From Serratia liquefaciens ATCC 27592 (GTDB taxonomy: Bacteria; Pseudomonadota; Gammaproteobacteria; Enterobacterales; Enterobacteriaceae), in assembly GCF_000422085.1 (NCBI RefSeq), contig NC_021741.1:4650001-4714000 (forward strand): 64,000 bases of DNA. The letters are read 5' to 3'. Of this stretch, positions 48,595-57,977 are shown one piece after another. Both the position numbers and the translations under genes were made by a program. Below the pieces are notes generated by a model. The model was not told the DNA's origin, did not search any database, and saw nothing but the letters and a program-made list of their open reading frames with translations. Each line of letters begins with the position of its first letter. Position 1 is the first letter of the stretch.

Positions 48595-49284
48595 TCACCA
48601 CATCAGTTGCCCTATCAGTGGGGCGGCAATCACCGTGATAATCCCCGCCAGCATCATCACCAGGCTGGAGACGACGCCTTCTTCCTGCCCCATCTCATAG
48701 GCTTTCGCGGTACCGGCGCCGTGCGACGAAGCCCCCAGCCCGGCCCCTTTCGCCAGACTGCTGCGTACTGACAGCCGCAGAAACAGGATGTCCCCCACTG
48801 CCATACCGAATACCCCGGTGATCACCACGAACAGCGCCACCAGATCCGGCTGGCCGCCCATCTGTTTGGCGGCCTCCAGCGCAAACGGCGTGGTGATGGA
48901 TCGCACCGCCAGGCTGCGTTGCACTTCTTCCGGCAAGGTCAGCAGGCGAGCCAGCCACACCGAGCTGTAAACCGCCACCAACACCGCCGTTAGCACCCCG
49001 GCGCTGAGCGATAACCAATGGCGTCGAATGATATGCAGATTTTCGTAGACCGGTACCGCGAAGGCGATGGTCGCCGGCCCTAATAGCCATAACAACCAGT
49101 GCGTTTCACCGATGTAGTCCTGGTAGGAAATATGGGTCACCACCAGCAGCAGCACCAGGATCATCGGCGTCAACACCAATGGCATCAGCAGCAGGGTACG
49201 ACGGCGCCGGTAGAGTTTTTTATTGGCGAAGTACAACACCAGGGTTGCCAGAAAGCAGGCGAGGCTAAGGATAAAATCATTCAT
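48595..49284 (-). CDS. LrgB/CidB-family holin-associated membrane protein (YohK-like)
   Basis: 229 aa with about six membrane helices. The family motif GVFGMAVGDILFLRLSVRSSLAKGAGLGASSHGAGTAKAYEMGQEE is visible in shorter form as AKGAGLGASSHGAGTAKAYE. LrgB/CidB proteins work with small LrgA/CidA holins; they also affect pyruvate or murein hydrolase handling. The start overlaps the lrgA-type gene, one operon, divergent from a LysR regulator. Confidence 0.87.
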   Translation of the reverse strand: MNDFILSLACFLATLVLYFANKKLYRRRRTLLLMPLVLTPMILVLLLVVTHISYQDYIGETHWLLWLLGPATIAFAVPVYENLHIIRRHWLSLSAGVLTAVLVAVYSSVWLARLLTLPEEVQRSLAVRSITTPFALEAAKQMGGQPDLVALFVVITGVFGMAVGDILFLRLSVRSSLAKGAGLGASSHGAGTAKAYEMGQEEGVVSSLVMMLAGIITVIAAPLIGQLMW

Positions 49285-49699
49285 CGCGTTGTTTACGCCG
49301 TTGCAGCCAGACTTCCAGTCTATAGACGCGATCGACCACCAATCCGGTCGCGCCCAGCGTTAGCATGGTGCTGACGGCAATCACCAAGAAAATTTTCCAG
49401 CCCTCCACCATTAACAGCTGGGCATAGTTCACCACGGCCACCACCGCCGGAACAAAGAACAGCAGCATCTCGGCCAGCAACCAGCGCGAACCGGCCTTGA
49501 CCCAGTTCAGCGGCAGAATGCGCAACAGGATCAGCGCCAACAACATCAACATGCCAACAATGTTGGCGGGCAGCGGCAAATGGAACTGCTGCACCAATCG
49601 GTCGGCAATCAAAAATAACACCGCATATAAAGCAACCTGGATCGGCACCTGCAGCCGGTTCAACAAAGAGGGAGCTGCGTGGCGGAACGCCAATAACAT
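49277..49699 (-). CDS. LrgA/CidA-family holin-like protein (YohJ-like)
   Basis: 140 aa, four hydrophobic helices (ALYAVLFLIADRLVQQF, LPANIVGMLMLLALILLRILPL, LLAEMLLFFVPAVVAVV, FLVIAVSTMLTLGATGLVVDRVY). Matches the LrgA/CidA/YohJ family, small inner-membrane proteins with holin-like topology linked to cell lysis or metabolite export. First gene of the pair; its start region faces the divergent LysR gene at 49838, as in cid loci. Confidence 0.87.
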   Translation of the reverse strand: MLLAFRHAAPSLLNRLQVPIQVALYAVLFLIADRLVQQFHLPLPANIVGMLMLLALILLRILPLNWVKAGSRWLLAEMLLFFVPAVVAVVNYAQLLMVEGWKIFLVIAVSTMLTLGATGLVVDRVYRLEVWLQRRKQRDE

Positions 49700-49837
49700 G
49701 GGGGAAGGCCTTAAACAAAAAATTCACGGTTTACAGTATACGCAGCCAGGAAACCTCGCCTGAAATGAATTAAAATTATCGACATCATGCCATCAGGGAA
49801 TAGTTTCCCGACGGTACTTCCCCCAGGAGAATCCAAC

Positions 49838-50740
49838 GTGGATGTCCGCACCCTGCGCTACTTCGTGGAAGTGGTGCGCCAGCAAAGCTTTACCCGCGCG
49901 GCGGAGAAACTGTTCGTCACCCAACCAACCATCAGCAAGATGCTGCGCCATTTGGAAGAAGAACTGGAATGCACGCTGCTGATCCGCGAAGGCCGCAAAC
50001 TGCACCTGACCGACAGCGGGCAAGCGGTATACCAACGCGGGCTGGCGATCATCGATGAGTTCCGCCAATTGGAGGCGGAGCTGGAAGACATCAGTTCGGT
50101 CAAAAAAGGCGTGCTGCGGCTGGGTATTCCCCCCATGGTCGGCCGGCAGATTGCCGATCTGATCCGTCAATTCCGCCAAACCTACCCTGGCATCGAGCTG
50201 AAAATCTCCGAGCTGGGTGGGCTGTCGGTGGAGCAGGCGGTGATGTCCGGCGAGCTGGATCTGGCAATGACCATACTGCCGGTCGATTCGGATCAACCAC
50301 TGACCTTCCTGCCGTTACTCGTCCACCCCATGTGCGTGGTTGCGCCGCGCACGCCACACTGGCTTAATCGCACCAGCATCAATATCACCGAGTTGGCTAA
50401 CTGGCCGATCCTGCTTTATAACGAGGACTTCGCGCTGTACAAAATGCTGATGAAAGCGTTCCGTCAGGCCGGGTTTGAGCCACAGATTGCGGTGCGCAGC
50501 GGACAGTGGGATTTTTTGGCTTCGATGGTACAGGCCGGGGTCGGCATCGCCACCCTGCCGGAGCCGGTCTGCCAATGGCTGGATAAGGAAAACCTGATCT
50601 GGCTGCCGCTGGAACCCCGTATGGAATGGAAAGTCGGGTTGATCTGGCGGCAGGGCAGCTACCTGTCGCACAGTGCACAGGCCTGGATAGCCTGCTGCCG
50701 CGACTACTGGCCCGCAGCCAGTACCAGTCACCACAAATAA
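49838..50740 (+). CDS. LysR-type regulator, CidR-like
   Basis: 300 aa from a GTG at 49838 with AGGAG 8 bp upstream; an in-frame ATG 17 codons higher has no such site. Helix-turn-helix at residues 5-60 (FTRAAEKLFVTQPTISKMLRHLEEEL), effector domain with IPPMVGRQIADLIRQF. Divergent from the lrgA/lrgB-type operon, which suggests it is the local activator as CidR is for cidABC. Effector unknown, perhaps acetate or pyruvate by analogy. Confidence 0.8.
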   Translation: MDVRTLRYFVEVVRQQSFTRAAEKLFVTQPTISKMLRHLEEELECTLLIREGRKLHLTDSGQAVYQRGLAIIDEFRQLEAELEDISSVKKGVLRLGIPPMVGRQIADLIRQFRQTYPGIELKISELGGLSVEQAVMSGELDLAMTILPVDSDQPLTFLPLLVHPMCVVAPRTPHWLNRTSINITELANWPILLYNEDFALYKMLMKAFRQAGFEPQIAVRSGQWDFLASMVQAGVGIATLPEPVCQWLDKENLIWLPLEPRMEWKVGLIWRQGSYLSHSAQAWIACCRDYWPAASTSHHK

Positions 50741-50745
50741 CAAGG

Positions 50746-50908
50746 GCCGCATATGCGGCCCCAGACTGCTGATAATTCCTTTGTACTTAAAAGTCATGGA
50801 TTGTGTGCTGATAAAAACAAAGGATGATGTCTTCAGTTTTACCCCAAACACCCGAAAACCACGCTTTTCGGGTGTTTGTCATCAAATCAGGGCCGCATAT
50901 GCGGCCCC
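50746..50908. terminator. cluster of three hairpins between convergent genes
   Basis: GGGCCGCATATGCGGCCC at 50746-50763 follows the LysR gene; the same palindrome recurs at 50888-50905 after yjcE. Between them AAACACCCGAAAA/TTTTCGGGTGTTT (50848-50881) forms a bidirectional terminator. Two identical stems flanking a third is unusual. Confidence 0.75.
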
Positions 50909-50915
50909 GTGAGTA

Positions 50916-52565
50916 TTATCCTTCTCGCTCTATCAACAGCGCTTCCAGCAGGTCGAGATCGTGCAACAGCTTTTGCAGCGTCTCGTTGCTGATTTTTTGC
51001 GTAGCGCGCAGGTGATATAGCTCACCGCGCTCAGCGCGTAGCGCCGTCAGGCGGAAACGTCGCTCGAGGTTCTCCAGCATCAGCGCATTCTCGATATCGT
51101 CTTTGGTGGTGATACGGCGCCGCAGCGTCCCCACCACTCGCGAACTGATCTCTTTCAGCACCTGCGGATCGAGGTTTTCCTCGGTATCAACCGCCAACCG
51201 CTCTTCCATTTTGTTGATGCTTTCGATCGCCACTTCAGCCGCCATGGCGATTGCCATCCGCTCTTCGCTTTTGCTGACGCTCTTATCCGCCACCTGAACG
51301 CCGCGCAGCAACAGCGGCAGCGCCAGTACGCCGGCAATCAATGAAAGCAGGATCACCCCTGCAGCGATAAACACCAACTGGTAACGCGCCGGGAAGGCGG
51401 TGCCGTCACTCAGCAACAGCGGGATTGACAGCACACCGGCCAGCGTAATCGCCCCGCGTACCCCGGCAAACGACGCTACCCACAGTTCGCGGGTGGTGTA
51501 ATCGCCGAACTGCAACGGCCGTTTTTTCATAAAGCGACGGCTGGCGTTTTTCATCAGCCACAGCCAGGTAAAACGCAACACCAGCAGCGCCGCGTAGATA
51601 ATCGCCACGTCGGCAAACAGGTACCAGGTCTGAATGGTCGGATCCAGCTCCGCCTGCAGGATGGAGGTTTCCAGGATCCCCGGCAGCTGCAGACCCAACA
51701 TGATGAACACCATGCCGTTGAACACAAACTCCAGCATCGCCCAGACGCTGTTGGCGCGCAGGCGCATCGCCAGCGGCGCGTTGCGGATCACGCCGGACTG
51801 GCTGATGGTCATCCCCGCTGCCACCGCCGCCAGGATGCCGGATACGCCAATGTGCTCGGCAATCAGGTAAGAAGCAAAAGGTAACAGCAGCAGGAAGACT
51901 ATCTGCGTCGCCGGGTCATCACCGCTCCAGCGGCTCATGATCCGCAAAGATTTACTGTAGAGCCAGGTGACCGCTACGCCTGCCAGCAGGCCGCCGATCG
52001 CCACCTTGAGGAACTCGAGCGTCGCGCCGCCCACGGTAAACACCATGGTGCCCATCGCCACCGCGATAGCGAATTTGAGTGAGACCAGGCCGGACGCGTC
52101 GTTCATCAGCGCCTCGCCTTCCAGCACGCCCATGATCGGCTTCGGAATACGCCCTTTACCGACGATGCCGGACAGCGCCACGGCATCCGTTGGCGACAGC
52201 ACCGCCGCCAGCGCAAACGCCGCCACCAGAGGAATGCCCGGCACCATGGCGTAAATCAGATAACCGACGCCGACCACGGTGATCAGCACCAAGACCAGCG
52301 CCAGGCCAAGAATTTCACGACCGTGGTGCAAAAACTCCCGCGTCGGGGTTTTCCAGCCATCGGCAAACAGCAGCGGCGGGATAAACAGCACCAGGAACAA
52401 TTCAGGGTCAAAGTCGACGTGCAACCCGAAATGCGGCCAGGCCAACAGGGCCCCGATACCGATTTGCATTAACGGCAGCGGCACCTGGAACGGCAACATG
52501 CGCGTCACCACCCCGGACAGGGAGACCACCAGGATTAAAATGAGGATTGTAAAAAAGATTTCCAT
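50916..52565 (-). CDS. yjcE: CPA1-family sodium/proton antiporter YjcE
   Basis: 549 aa, the exact length of E. coli YjcE, with about 12 membrane helices. Ion-binding core ALAAVLSPTDAVALSGIVGKGRI and GEALMNDASGLVSLKFAIAVAMGT are conserved. A long cytoplasmic C-terminal helical tail ends DLDLLEALLIEREG. It should exchange sodium or potassium for protons; the E. coli protein is poorly characterised. Order yjcE-ghxP matches E. coli. Confidence 0.92.
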   Translation of the reverse strand: MEIFFTILILILVVSLSGVVTRMLPFQVPLPLMQIGIGALLAWPHFGLHVDFDPELFLVLFIPPLLFADGWKTPTREFLHHGREILGLALVLVLITVVGVGYLIYAMVPGIPLVAAFALAAVLSPTDAVALSGIVGKGRIPKPIMGVLEGEALMNDASGLVSLKFAIAVAMGTMVFTVGGATLEFLKVAIGGLLAGVAVTWLYSKSLRIMSRWSGDDPATQIVFLLLLPFASYLIAEHIGVSGILAAVAAGMTISQSGVIRNAPLAMRLRANSVWAMLEFVFNGMVFIMLGLQLPGILETSILQAELDPTIQTWYLFADVAIIYAALLVLRFTWLWLMKNASRRFMKKRPLQFGDYTTRELWVASFAGVRGAITLAGVLSIPLLLSDGTAFPARYQLVFIAAGVILLSLIAGVLALPLLLRGVQVADKSVSKSEERMAIAMAAEVAIESINKMEERLAVDTEENLDPQVLKEISSRVVGTLRRRITTKDDIENALMLENLERRFRLTALRAERGELYHLRATQKISNETLQKLLHDLDLLEALLIEREG

Positions 52566-52750
52566 GCTTTCCTTAGACTCTTGGGTTCAGACTACATCTC
52601 TGATGTATACCCGATAGTAGATCACTTTTTTTACGGCGGTTAAAGCTTGTTGTGCCTTTCAAAATGCAGCATTGGCAGAAGGAGATTTATCTGAATAGGG
52701 TATGAGGGCAAACATCCCCCGCCAGAGCGACGGGGGAAACGACATAGCGG

Positions 52751-54112
52751 TTAGATTGCCCAGCCGCCGGCATAGAATGCCACCAGCGCCACGGCGATCA
52801 GCACGGTACCGATATTCAGCCGACGCCATTCGCCGGAGAAGATACGGCCAATCACCAATGAGCTGAAGCCCAGCATGATACCGGTGACGATATTGCAGGT
52901 CAGCACGATAAACACGGCGCACAGCAGGCCGGACATGGCATCGACAAAATCATTGAAGTCCAGCTTGGTGACGTTGCTCAGCATCAGCAGGCCAACGTAC
53001 ATCAGCGCCGGTGCGGTCGCGTAAACCGGCACCAGATAAGACAACGGCGACAGGAACAGGATCAGCAGGAACAACAAACCGACTACGGTTGCTGTCAGCC
53101 CGGTTTTACCGCCCGCAGCCGTGCCCGCTGCGGATTCGATATACACCGCCGCCGGGGCCGCACCGACCAGACCAGAGAAAATGCTGCTCAGGGAGTCCGA
53201 AGTCAGCGCCTTGCCGCCGTTGATGATTTGCCCGTCTTTATCCAGCAGGTTGGCCTGACCGGCCACCGCACGGATAGTACCGGTAGCGTCAAATACCGCG
53301 GTCATCACCAGCGCCAGCACGCTCGGCAAGACCACCGGCTGCAATGCGCCCATGATATCCAGGCTGAAAATCAACGAATTGCCGTTGGCATCCGCCAGGC
53401 TTGGCATCGCGAATAAGCCCTGGTATTTCACCGCCGGGTCAAACACCAACCCCACCACCGAAATAGTGATGATCACCAGCAGAATACCGCCGGGAACGCG
53501 CAGTTTTTCCAGCCCGAAAATCACCGCCAATCCGAGCAGCGTCATCACTACCGGGAACGAAGTGAATGCGCCCAAAGCCACCGGCAGGCCGTCCAGTGGG
53601 TTTTTCACCACCAGGCCAACGCCGTTAGCCGCGATCAGCAACAGGAACAGACCGATACCGATGCCGGTACCATGAGCGACGCCCATCGGCAAATTGCGCA
53701 GGATCCAGGCGCGAATACCGGTTACCGAAATAATGGTAAAAAGCACCCCCATCAGGAATACCGCCCCCAACGCCACCGGAATGCTGATGTGTTGGCCCAG
53801 CACCAGACTGAACGCCGTGAAAGCGGTCAGGGAAATCGCACAGCCGATGGCCATCGGCAAATTGGCCCATAACCCCATCAGCAACGAACCGAGACCCGCC
53901 ACCAGGCAGGTGGCGACAAACACCGCCGTAGGCGGGAAGCCGGCTTTGCCCAGCATGCTCGGCACCACGATCACCGAGTACACCATCGCCAGGAAGGTGG
54001 TTAGCCCCGCCACCACTTCCTGACGCACGGTGCTGCCGCGCGCAGAAATATTAAAATAACCATCAAGCCCGCCTTTTGGTTTAACGGCGTTATTCGCTTG
54101 AGAATTCGACAT
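52751..54112 (-). CDS. ghxP: guanine/hypoxanthine permease GhxP (YjcD)
   Basis: 453 aa NCS2/AzgA-like purine permease with 12-14 helices. N-terminal [30 protein letters not shown], motif [18 protein letters not shown], and [17 protein letters not shown] are visible. In E. coli GhxP imports guanine and hypoxanthine with protons. Two PurR-like boxes lie upstream (54183 and 54239), in line with PurR control of purine uptake. It lies upstream of yjcE in the same direction, with a GC hairpin in between (52713-52738). Confidence 0.9.
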   Translation of the reverse strand: MSNSQANNAVKPKGGLDGYFNISARGSTVRQEVVAGLTTFLAMVYSVIVVPSMLGKAGFPPTAVFVATCLVAGLGSLLMGLWANLPMAIGCAISLTAFTAFSLVLGQHISIPVALGAVFLMGVLFTIISVTGIRAWILRNLPMGVAHGTGIGIGLFLLLIAANGVGLVVKNPLDGLPVALGAFTSFPVVMTLLGLAVIFGLEKLRVPGGILLVIITISVVGLVFDPAVKYQGLFAMPSLADANGNSLIFSLDIMGALQPVVLPSVLALVMTAVFDATGTIRAVAGQANLLDKDGQIINGGKALTSDSLSSIFSGLVGAAPAAVYIESAAGTAAGGKTGLTATVVGLLFLLILFLSPLSYLVPVYATAPALMYVGLLMLSNVTKLDFNDFVDAMSGLLCAVFIVLTCNIVTGIMLGFSSLVIGRIFSGEWRRLNIGTVLIAVALVAFYAGGWAI

Positions 54113-54182
54113 GTTGCTGTCCCCTGTGTTTCATTGCCAGCCCGTTTAAAGAGGCTTGTTATTCCGCCCACGCATGTTCATT

Positions 54183-54198
54183 AGGGTAACGTTTGCTT
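54183..54198 (-). promoter_or_regulatory. PurR-like operator, proximal
   Basis: On the minus strand AAGCAAACGTTACCCT, 15 of 16 matches to the PurR consensus ANGCAAACGNTTNCNT, about 70 bp before the ghxP start. Confidence 0.65.
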
Positions 54199-54238
54199 TT
54201 CTGCCCTTTGCTTACGTCGCCAATGGGCGTCGCATCAA

Positions 54239-54254
54239 AGGCAAACGTTTAACT
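54239..54254 (+). promoter_or_regulatory. PurR-like operator, distal
   Basis: AGGCAAACGTTTAACT, 15 of 16 matches to the PurR consensus, about 130 bp before the ghxP start. The centres of the two boxes are 56 bp apart. The rest of the 336-bp gap (54113-54448) shows no gene. Confidence 0.65.
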
Positions 54255-54448
54255 CACAGTGAATGGTGCGGGTAATTTATGGTGGTTTATTCAAGGCAAA
54301 CGATTATCCAGCCTTCCATACCGTCTGATCAACCAAAGATCGCGCCAATTTATGCGGAAAAGCACTGGGATCAATCATTATCGAAAATACGGTATTTGTC
54401 TCATAGGTAAATCCGATGGGAGCGCCCCCCTTTCGGAGGGCAAAACGA

Positions 54449-54856
54449 CTACTGAGCCTGGGCCGCCTTTTCATCCATGTACATCAGTTCCCAGATGTGT
54501 CCGTCCAGATCCTGAAAACCGTGTCCGTACATAAAGCCATAATCCTGCGGCTGATTATAGGTATTGCCGCCGGCGGCGATCGCTTTGCGTACCAGATCGT
54601 CCACCGCTGCCCGGTTAGGCTGCGACAGGCATATCAGCACTTCGGTCGCCTTTCTGGCATCGCTGATCGGGTTCGGGGTGAACATTTTGAATTTGTCGTG
54701 GGTTAACAGCATCACATAGATGCTGTCGCTGACCACCATGCAGGCGGCGGTGTCATCGGTGAACTGTGGATTAAAGCTGAAACCAAGACGAGTGAAAAAC
54801 TCGATGGATACGGGCAAATCGCCCACCGGCAGGTTAACAAAAATTTGCGTAGCCAT
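54449..54856 (-). CDS. VOC-family (glyoxalase/bleomycin-resistance-like) protein
   Basis: 135 aa, one vicinal-oxygen-chelate fold: MATQIFVNLPVGDLPVSIEFF, then the second half ending FQDLDGHIWELMYMD, with the C-terminal metal-binding Glu in HIWEL. It resembles uncharacterised glyoxalase-like proteins of enterobacteria rather than glyoxalase I. Substrate unknown. 47 bp downstream of the GST gene and probably cotranscribed with it. Confidence 0.8.
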   Translation of the reverse strand: MATQIFVNLPVGDLPVSIEFFTRLGFSFNPQFTDDTAACMVVSDSIYVMLLTHDKFKMFTPNPISDARKATEVLICLSQPNRAAVDDLVRKAIAAGGNTYNQPQDYGFMYGHGFQDLDGHIWELMYMDEKAAQAQ

Positions 54857-54903
54857 GGGCTACCTCCGACGAAGAGTGACCTCATCGAGTATAGCCCACC
54901 CGC

Positions 54904-55572
54904 TCATTTCAGCAGGTCATAAGGCCCGCCCTGCTCCAGCGCCCGTTGGTAGGCCGGCCGCGCATGGATACGCTGGAGATAGTCGCGTAGCTTTGGACAG
55001 CCATCCAATGCGCCACGTGCCGCCATCGCTTCCAGCGGAAAACTCATCTGGATGTCCGCTGCGCTGAATTCATTGCCGACAAACCAGGTGCTTTTGGCCA
55101 GGTGCTGTTCAAGATAGTCGCGGTGCGGAGCAATCTGTTTATCCAGATACTCCCGCTGTACGCCTTTGCCAATAGCCCCTGCCACTGGCCGTAACAGCCA
55201 GGGAATGGGCGGCTGGCCCAAGCGGCTAAACACCAGCTTCATCACCAACAGCGGCATCAGTGACCCTTCGGCATAATGTAGCCAGTAACGATACTGTTGC
55301 CGGGCATGATAGTCGGTGGGGATAAACTGCCCCTGCGCATCGTAGGCTTCCTGCAGATATTCAATAATGGCGCCGGACTCCGCCAGCGTCAGATCGCCAT
55401 CGACAATCACTGGCGACTTGCCGAGCGGATGGATCTTTTTCAACTCCGCAGGCGCCAGCATGGTTTGCGGATCGCGCTGATAGCGCTGCACCTGGTACGG
55501 CACTCCCAATTCTTCCAAAAACCACAGGATGCGCTGCGACCGCGAGTTATTTAGATGGTGCACGATAATCAT
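54904..55572 (-). CDS. glutathione S-transferase family protein
   Basis: 222 aa from the ATG at 55572 (GGAGAAG upstream); an in-frame ATG 8 codons higher has no such site. Thioredoxin-like N-terminal domain with MIIVHHLNNSRSQRILWFLEEL, KSPVIVDGDLTLAESGAIIEYL (glutathione-binding ESG), and an all-helical C-terminal half. Likely a bacterial GST of detoxification; substrate unknown. Upstream of the VOC gene. Confidence 0.87.
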   Translation of the reverse strand: MIIVHHLNNSRSQRILWFLEELGVPYQVQRYQRDPQTMLAPAELKKIHPLGKSPVIVDGDLTLAESGAIIEYLQEAYDAQGQFIPTDYHARQQYRYWLHYAEGSLMPLLVMKLVFSRLGQPPIPWLLRPVAGAIGKGVQREYLDKQIAPHRDYLEQHLAKSTWFVGNEFSAADIQMSFPLEAMAARGALDGCPKLRDYLQRIHARPAYQRALEQGGPYDLLK

Positions 55573-55803
55573 GGGGCTTCTCCACTCTGTTGCCACACCC
55601 GTTATATGTCGAGGCTTCTGGTTAAAGGGTAGTGGTGAATTATCCCACCCGCCAACAAGGTCATCTGCCGCTCAAAATTAAATCAATAAATTTGACAGAG
55701 ATACTCAAAACTCTCCGATTTTCTCTTTGGGCATGACGGCCTATTATCTAACACATCGAGAGACAACAGCCTCTCACCTAAAAAATACCCTGAGGATTGA
55801 ATC

Positions 55804-56064
55804 ATGAAAAACATCAAATTTTTTGCTACCGCTCTGCTGCTGACTACCGCTTCTTTCGCCAGCGTTGCCGCTGACCAACCCGCTAACCAGCCTGCGGCCG
55901 GTGCCCAGAAAATCGGTGTGGTGTCCGTGAGCGGCGCTTCTAACCTGAGCACGCTGGAAAATGAACTGGCCAGCAAAGCCGCTGCATCCGGTGCCAGCTC
56001 TTACCGCATCATCTCCGCCGGTGGCCAGAACAAACTGTATGGCACCGCAGAAATCTTCAACTGA
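55804..56064 (+). CDS. DUF1471 (YdgH/BhsA/McbA-family) periplasmic stress protein
   Basis: 86 aa with signal peptide (MKNIKFFATALLLTTASFAS) and one DUF1471 domain: KIGVVSVSGASNLSTLENEL and ASSYRIISAGGQNKLYGTAEIFN. Family members (BhsA, McbA, YhcN) are induced by acid, peroxide or metal stress and affect biofilm. In E. coli yhcN is next to yhcO; here the paralogue is elsewhere. Own transcription unit closed by a shared terminator. Confidence 0.87.
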   Translation: MKNIKFFATALLLTTASFASVAADQPANQPAAGAQKIGVVSVSGASNLSTLENELASKAAASGASSYRIISAGGQNKLYGTAEIFN

Positions 56065-56091
56065 TCGTCAGACAGTAAACTGACGGAAGAA

Positions 56092-56118
56092 AAAAGCCCC
56101 GCAAGGGGCTTTTCTCGT
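56092..56118. terminator. bidirectional terminator
   Basis: AAAAAGCCCC/GGGGCTTTT stem between the DUF1471 gene and the convergent LysR gene. Confidence 0.85.
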
Positions 56119-56120
56119 TT

Positions 56121-57038
56121 CTAGCGAGCATCAAACCTCGCCGCCAGCTTCTGCAGCCGAAATTGTTCGATCATGAAATCAACAAACACTCGGGTTTTGG
56201 TCGGCAGGAACTTGGTGGTGGGGAAATACAGGTGCACGCTGCCGCGATCGACATACCAGCCCGACAATACCCGCACCAGTCGACCGCTTTCCAGATAAGG
56301 CAAGGCGTTCGGCATGGCGATCAGCGCGATCCCCAACCCCATTTCCGCCGCCTGCGCTGCAGCGTCCGGTTCATTTACCGTCATTTTGATTTCCATCGAC
56401 GGCGCTCGCTGTTCATTCTCCGCATTACGCAGCGGCAGATTACGGATCCGCCCGGTTTGCGGTGAGCGGATAAAAATGCCCGCATGATTCATCAACTGTT
56501 CCGGCTGCCGGATGGCAGTGTTGCGCTGCAGATACGCAGCAGAAGCCACCAGGACGCCGTGGGCTGGAGCCAGTTCACGTGCAATCATGCCCTGCGCCAA
56601 TTCGATACCGCCCCCCATTGCAGCATCAAAATGCTCACCAATCAGATCCACTTTACGGTTGTCGAAATGCCAGTCGGGGACAATTGCCGGGTACCGCGCC
56701 AGAAAGTCGGGCAGCATCGGCATGACAAAATGCAGGCCGAACGCCGTCCCCATGCTGACCTTCAGCGTACCGGCCGCCACGCCGCCGCTGCTGCTTATCC
56801 CCTTTAGTGCGCACTGGATCGACAACAGACCGCCGCTGACCTCCTGCAAAAAACGTTCGCCCTCTTCGGTCAGGATCAATTTGCGCGTATTGCGCTGGAA
56901 AAGCCTTACCCCGACGATTGTCTCCAGCTTGGTCACGTTCTTCCCGACTGCCGCAGAGCTGATGCCCAGCTTGCGTCCGGCCGCAGAAAAGCTGCCGTTC
57001 TCTGCGCTGCAAACAAAACATTCCAGATGGCCCAGCAT
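56121..57038 (-). CDS. LysR-type regulator divergent from an SDR gene
   Basis: 305 aa from the ATG at 57038, which has AGGGGAA upstream; the frame is open 9 codons higher. Helix-turn-helix FVCSAENGSFSAAGRKLGIS near the N-terminus, and an effector domain with LPDFLARYPAIVPDWHF. It belongs to the large group with DNA-binding helices unlike AaeR, many controlling a neighbouring short-chain dehydrogenase. It most likely regulates the SDR gene 128 bp away. Confidence 0.83.
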   Translation of the reverse strand: MLGHLECFVCSAENGSFSAAGRKLGISSAAVGKNVTKLETIVGVRLFQRNTRKLILTEEGERFLQEVSGGLLSIQCALKGISSSGGVAAGTLKVSMGTAFGLHFVMPMLPDFLARYPAIVPDWHFDNRKVDLIGEHFDAAMGGGIELAQGMIARELAPAHGVLVASAAYLQRNTAIRQPEQLMNHAGIFIRSPQTGRIRNLPLRNAENEQRAPSMEIKMTVNEPDAAAQAAEMGLGIALIAMPNALPYLESGRLVRVLSGWYVDRGSVHLYFPTTKFLPTKTRVFVDFMIEQFRLQKLAARFDAR

Positions 57039-57166
57039 GGTTTCCCCTGTTGATTTCAAACCCACGGTTTAAGCTGATTATAGCTCTTTGTGGCTAGTGG
57101 CGACCCGGCGTTTCCCAGATACTGATCCGGTAGATGTTTAACCTCACCCCACTCTGGAGAAGCACC

Positions 57167-57916
57167 ATGACAACAGCACATCCTCTGCAAAACAAAGTCG
57201 CATTTATTCAGGGCGGCTCACGCGGCATTGGTGCCGCCATTGTTAAGCGCCTGGCACGTGAAGGCGCCACCGTAGCCTTCACCTACGTCGCCTCCGCCGA
57301 AAAAGCAGACGCCCTGGTGGCCGAAATCACCGCCACCGGCGGTAAAGCGCTCGCCATCAAGGCCGACAGTGCCGATGCCGCGGCCCTGCAACAAGCGGTA
57401 CGCCAGGCAGTAAACAGCCTGGGTAATCTGGACATTCTGGTGAACAACGCCGGCGTGCTTGCGATGGGCAGTACCGAAGAGCTGCCGCTGGAAGATCTGG
57501 ATCGCACGCTGGCTGTCAACGTGCGCAGCGTATTTGTCGCCAGCCAGGAAGCAGCGCGCCATATGAATGACGGTGGCCGAATCATCAATATTGGCAGCAC
57601 CAACGCTGAACGCATGCCCTTTGCCGGCGGCGCAGTTTATGCCATGAGCAAATCCGCGCTGGTCGGTCTGACCAAAGGCATGGCGCGCGATCTGGGCCCA
57701 CGCGGCATCACCGTCAATAACGTGCAACCCGGCCCGGTCGATACCGACATGAATCCGGCCAGCGGTGATTTCGCCGAACAGTTAAAAGCCATGATGGCCA
57801 TCAGCCGTTACGGCAAAGATGAGGAGATCGCCAGCTTTGTCGCTTACCTCGCCGGTCCGGAGGCGGGCTATATCACCGGCGCCAGCCTGAGCATCGACGG
57901 CGGTTTTTCGGCTTAA
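57167..57916 (+). CDS. short-chain dehydrogenase/reductase
   Basis: 249 aa from the ATG at 57167 (GGAGAAG upstream), the classical SDR length. NAD(P) loop GGSRGIGAAIVKRLA, structural NNAG (VNNAGVLAMG), catalytic Ser in INIGSTNAERMPFAGG, YxxxK in YAMSKSALVG, and C-terminal TGASLSIDGGF. It reduces or oxidises an unknown carbonyl/alcohol. Resembles FabG-like and quinone-reducing SDRs. Divergent from the LysR gene. Confidence 0.87.
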   Translation: MTTAHPLQNKVAFIQGGSRGIGAAIVKRLAREGATVAFTYVASAEKADALVAEITATGGKALAIKADSADAAALQQAVRQAVNSLGNLDILVNNAGVLAMGSTEELPLEDLDRTLAVNVRSVFVASQEAARHMNDGGRIINIGSTNAERMPFAGGAVYAMSKSALVGLTKGMARDLGPRGITVNNVQPGPVDTDMNPASGDFAEQLKAMMAISRYGKDEEIASFVAYLAGPEAGYITGASLSIDGGFSA

Positions 57917-57930
57917 ATGTTCTGAAAAGC

Positions 57931-57958
57931 AAAAAGCCCCGAAAGGGGCTTTTTTTTG
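57931..57958. terminator. bidirectional terminator between the SDR gene and ssb
   Basis: AAAAAGCCCC/GGGGCTTTTT stem around GAAA, with A-run and T-run on either side. Confidence 0.9.
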
Positions 57959-57977
57959 GGCTTAAGACAACCTGATA

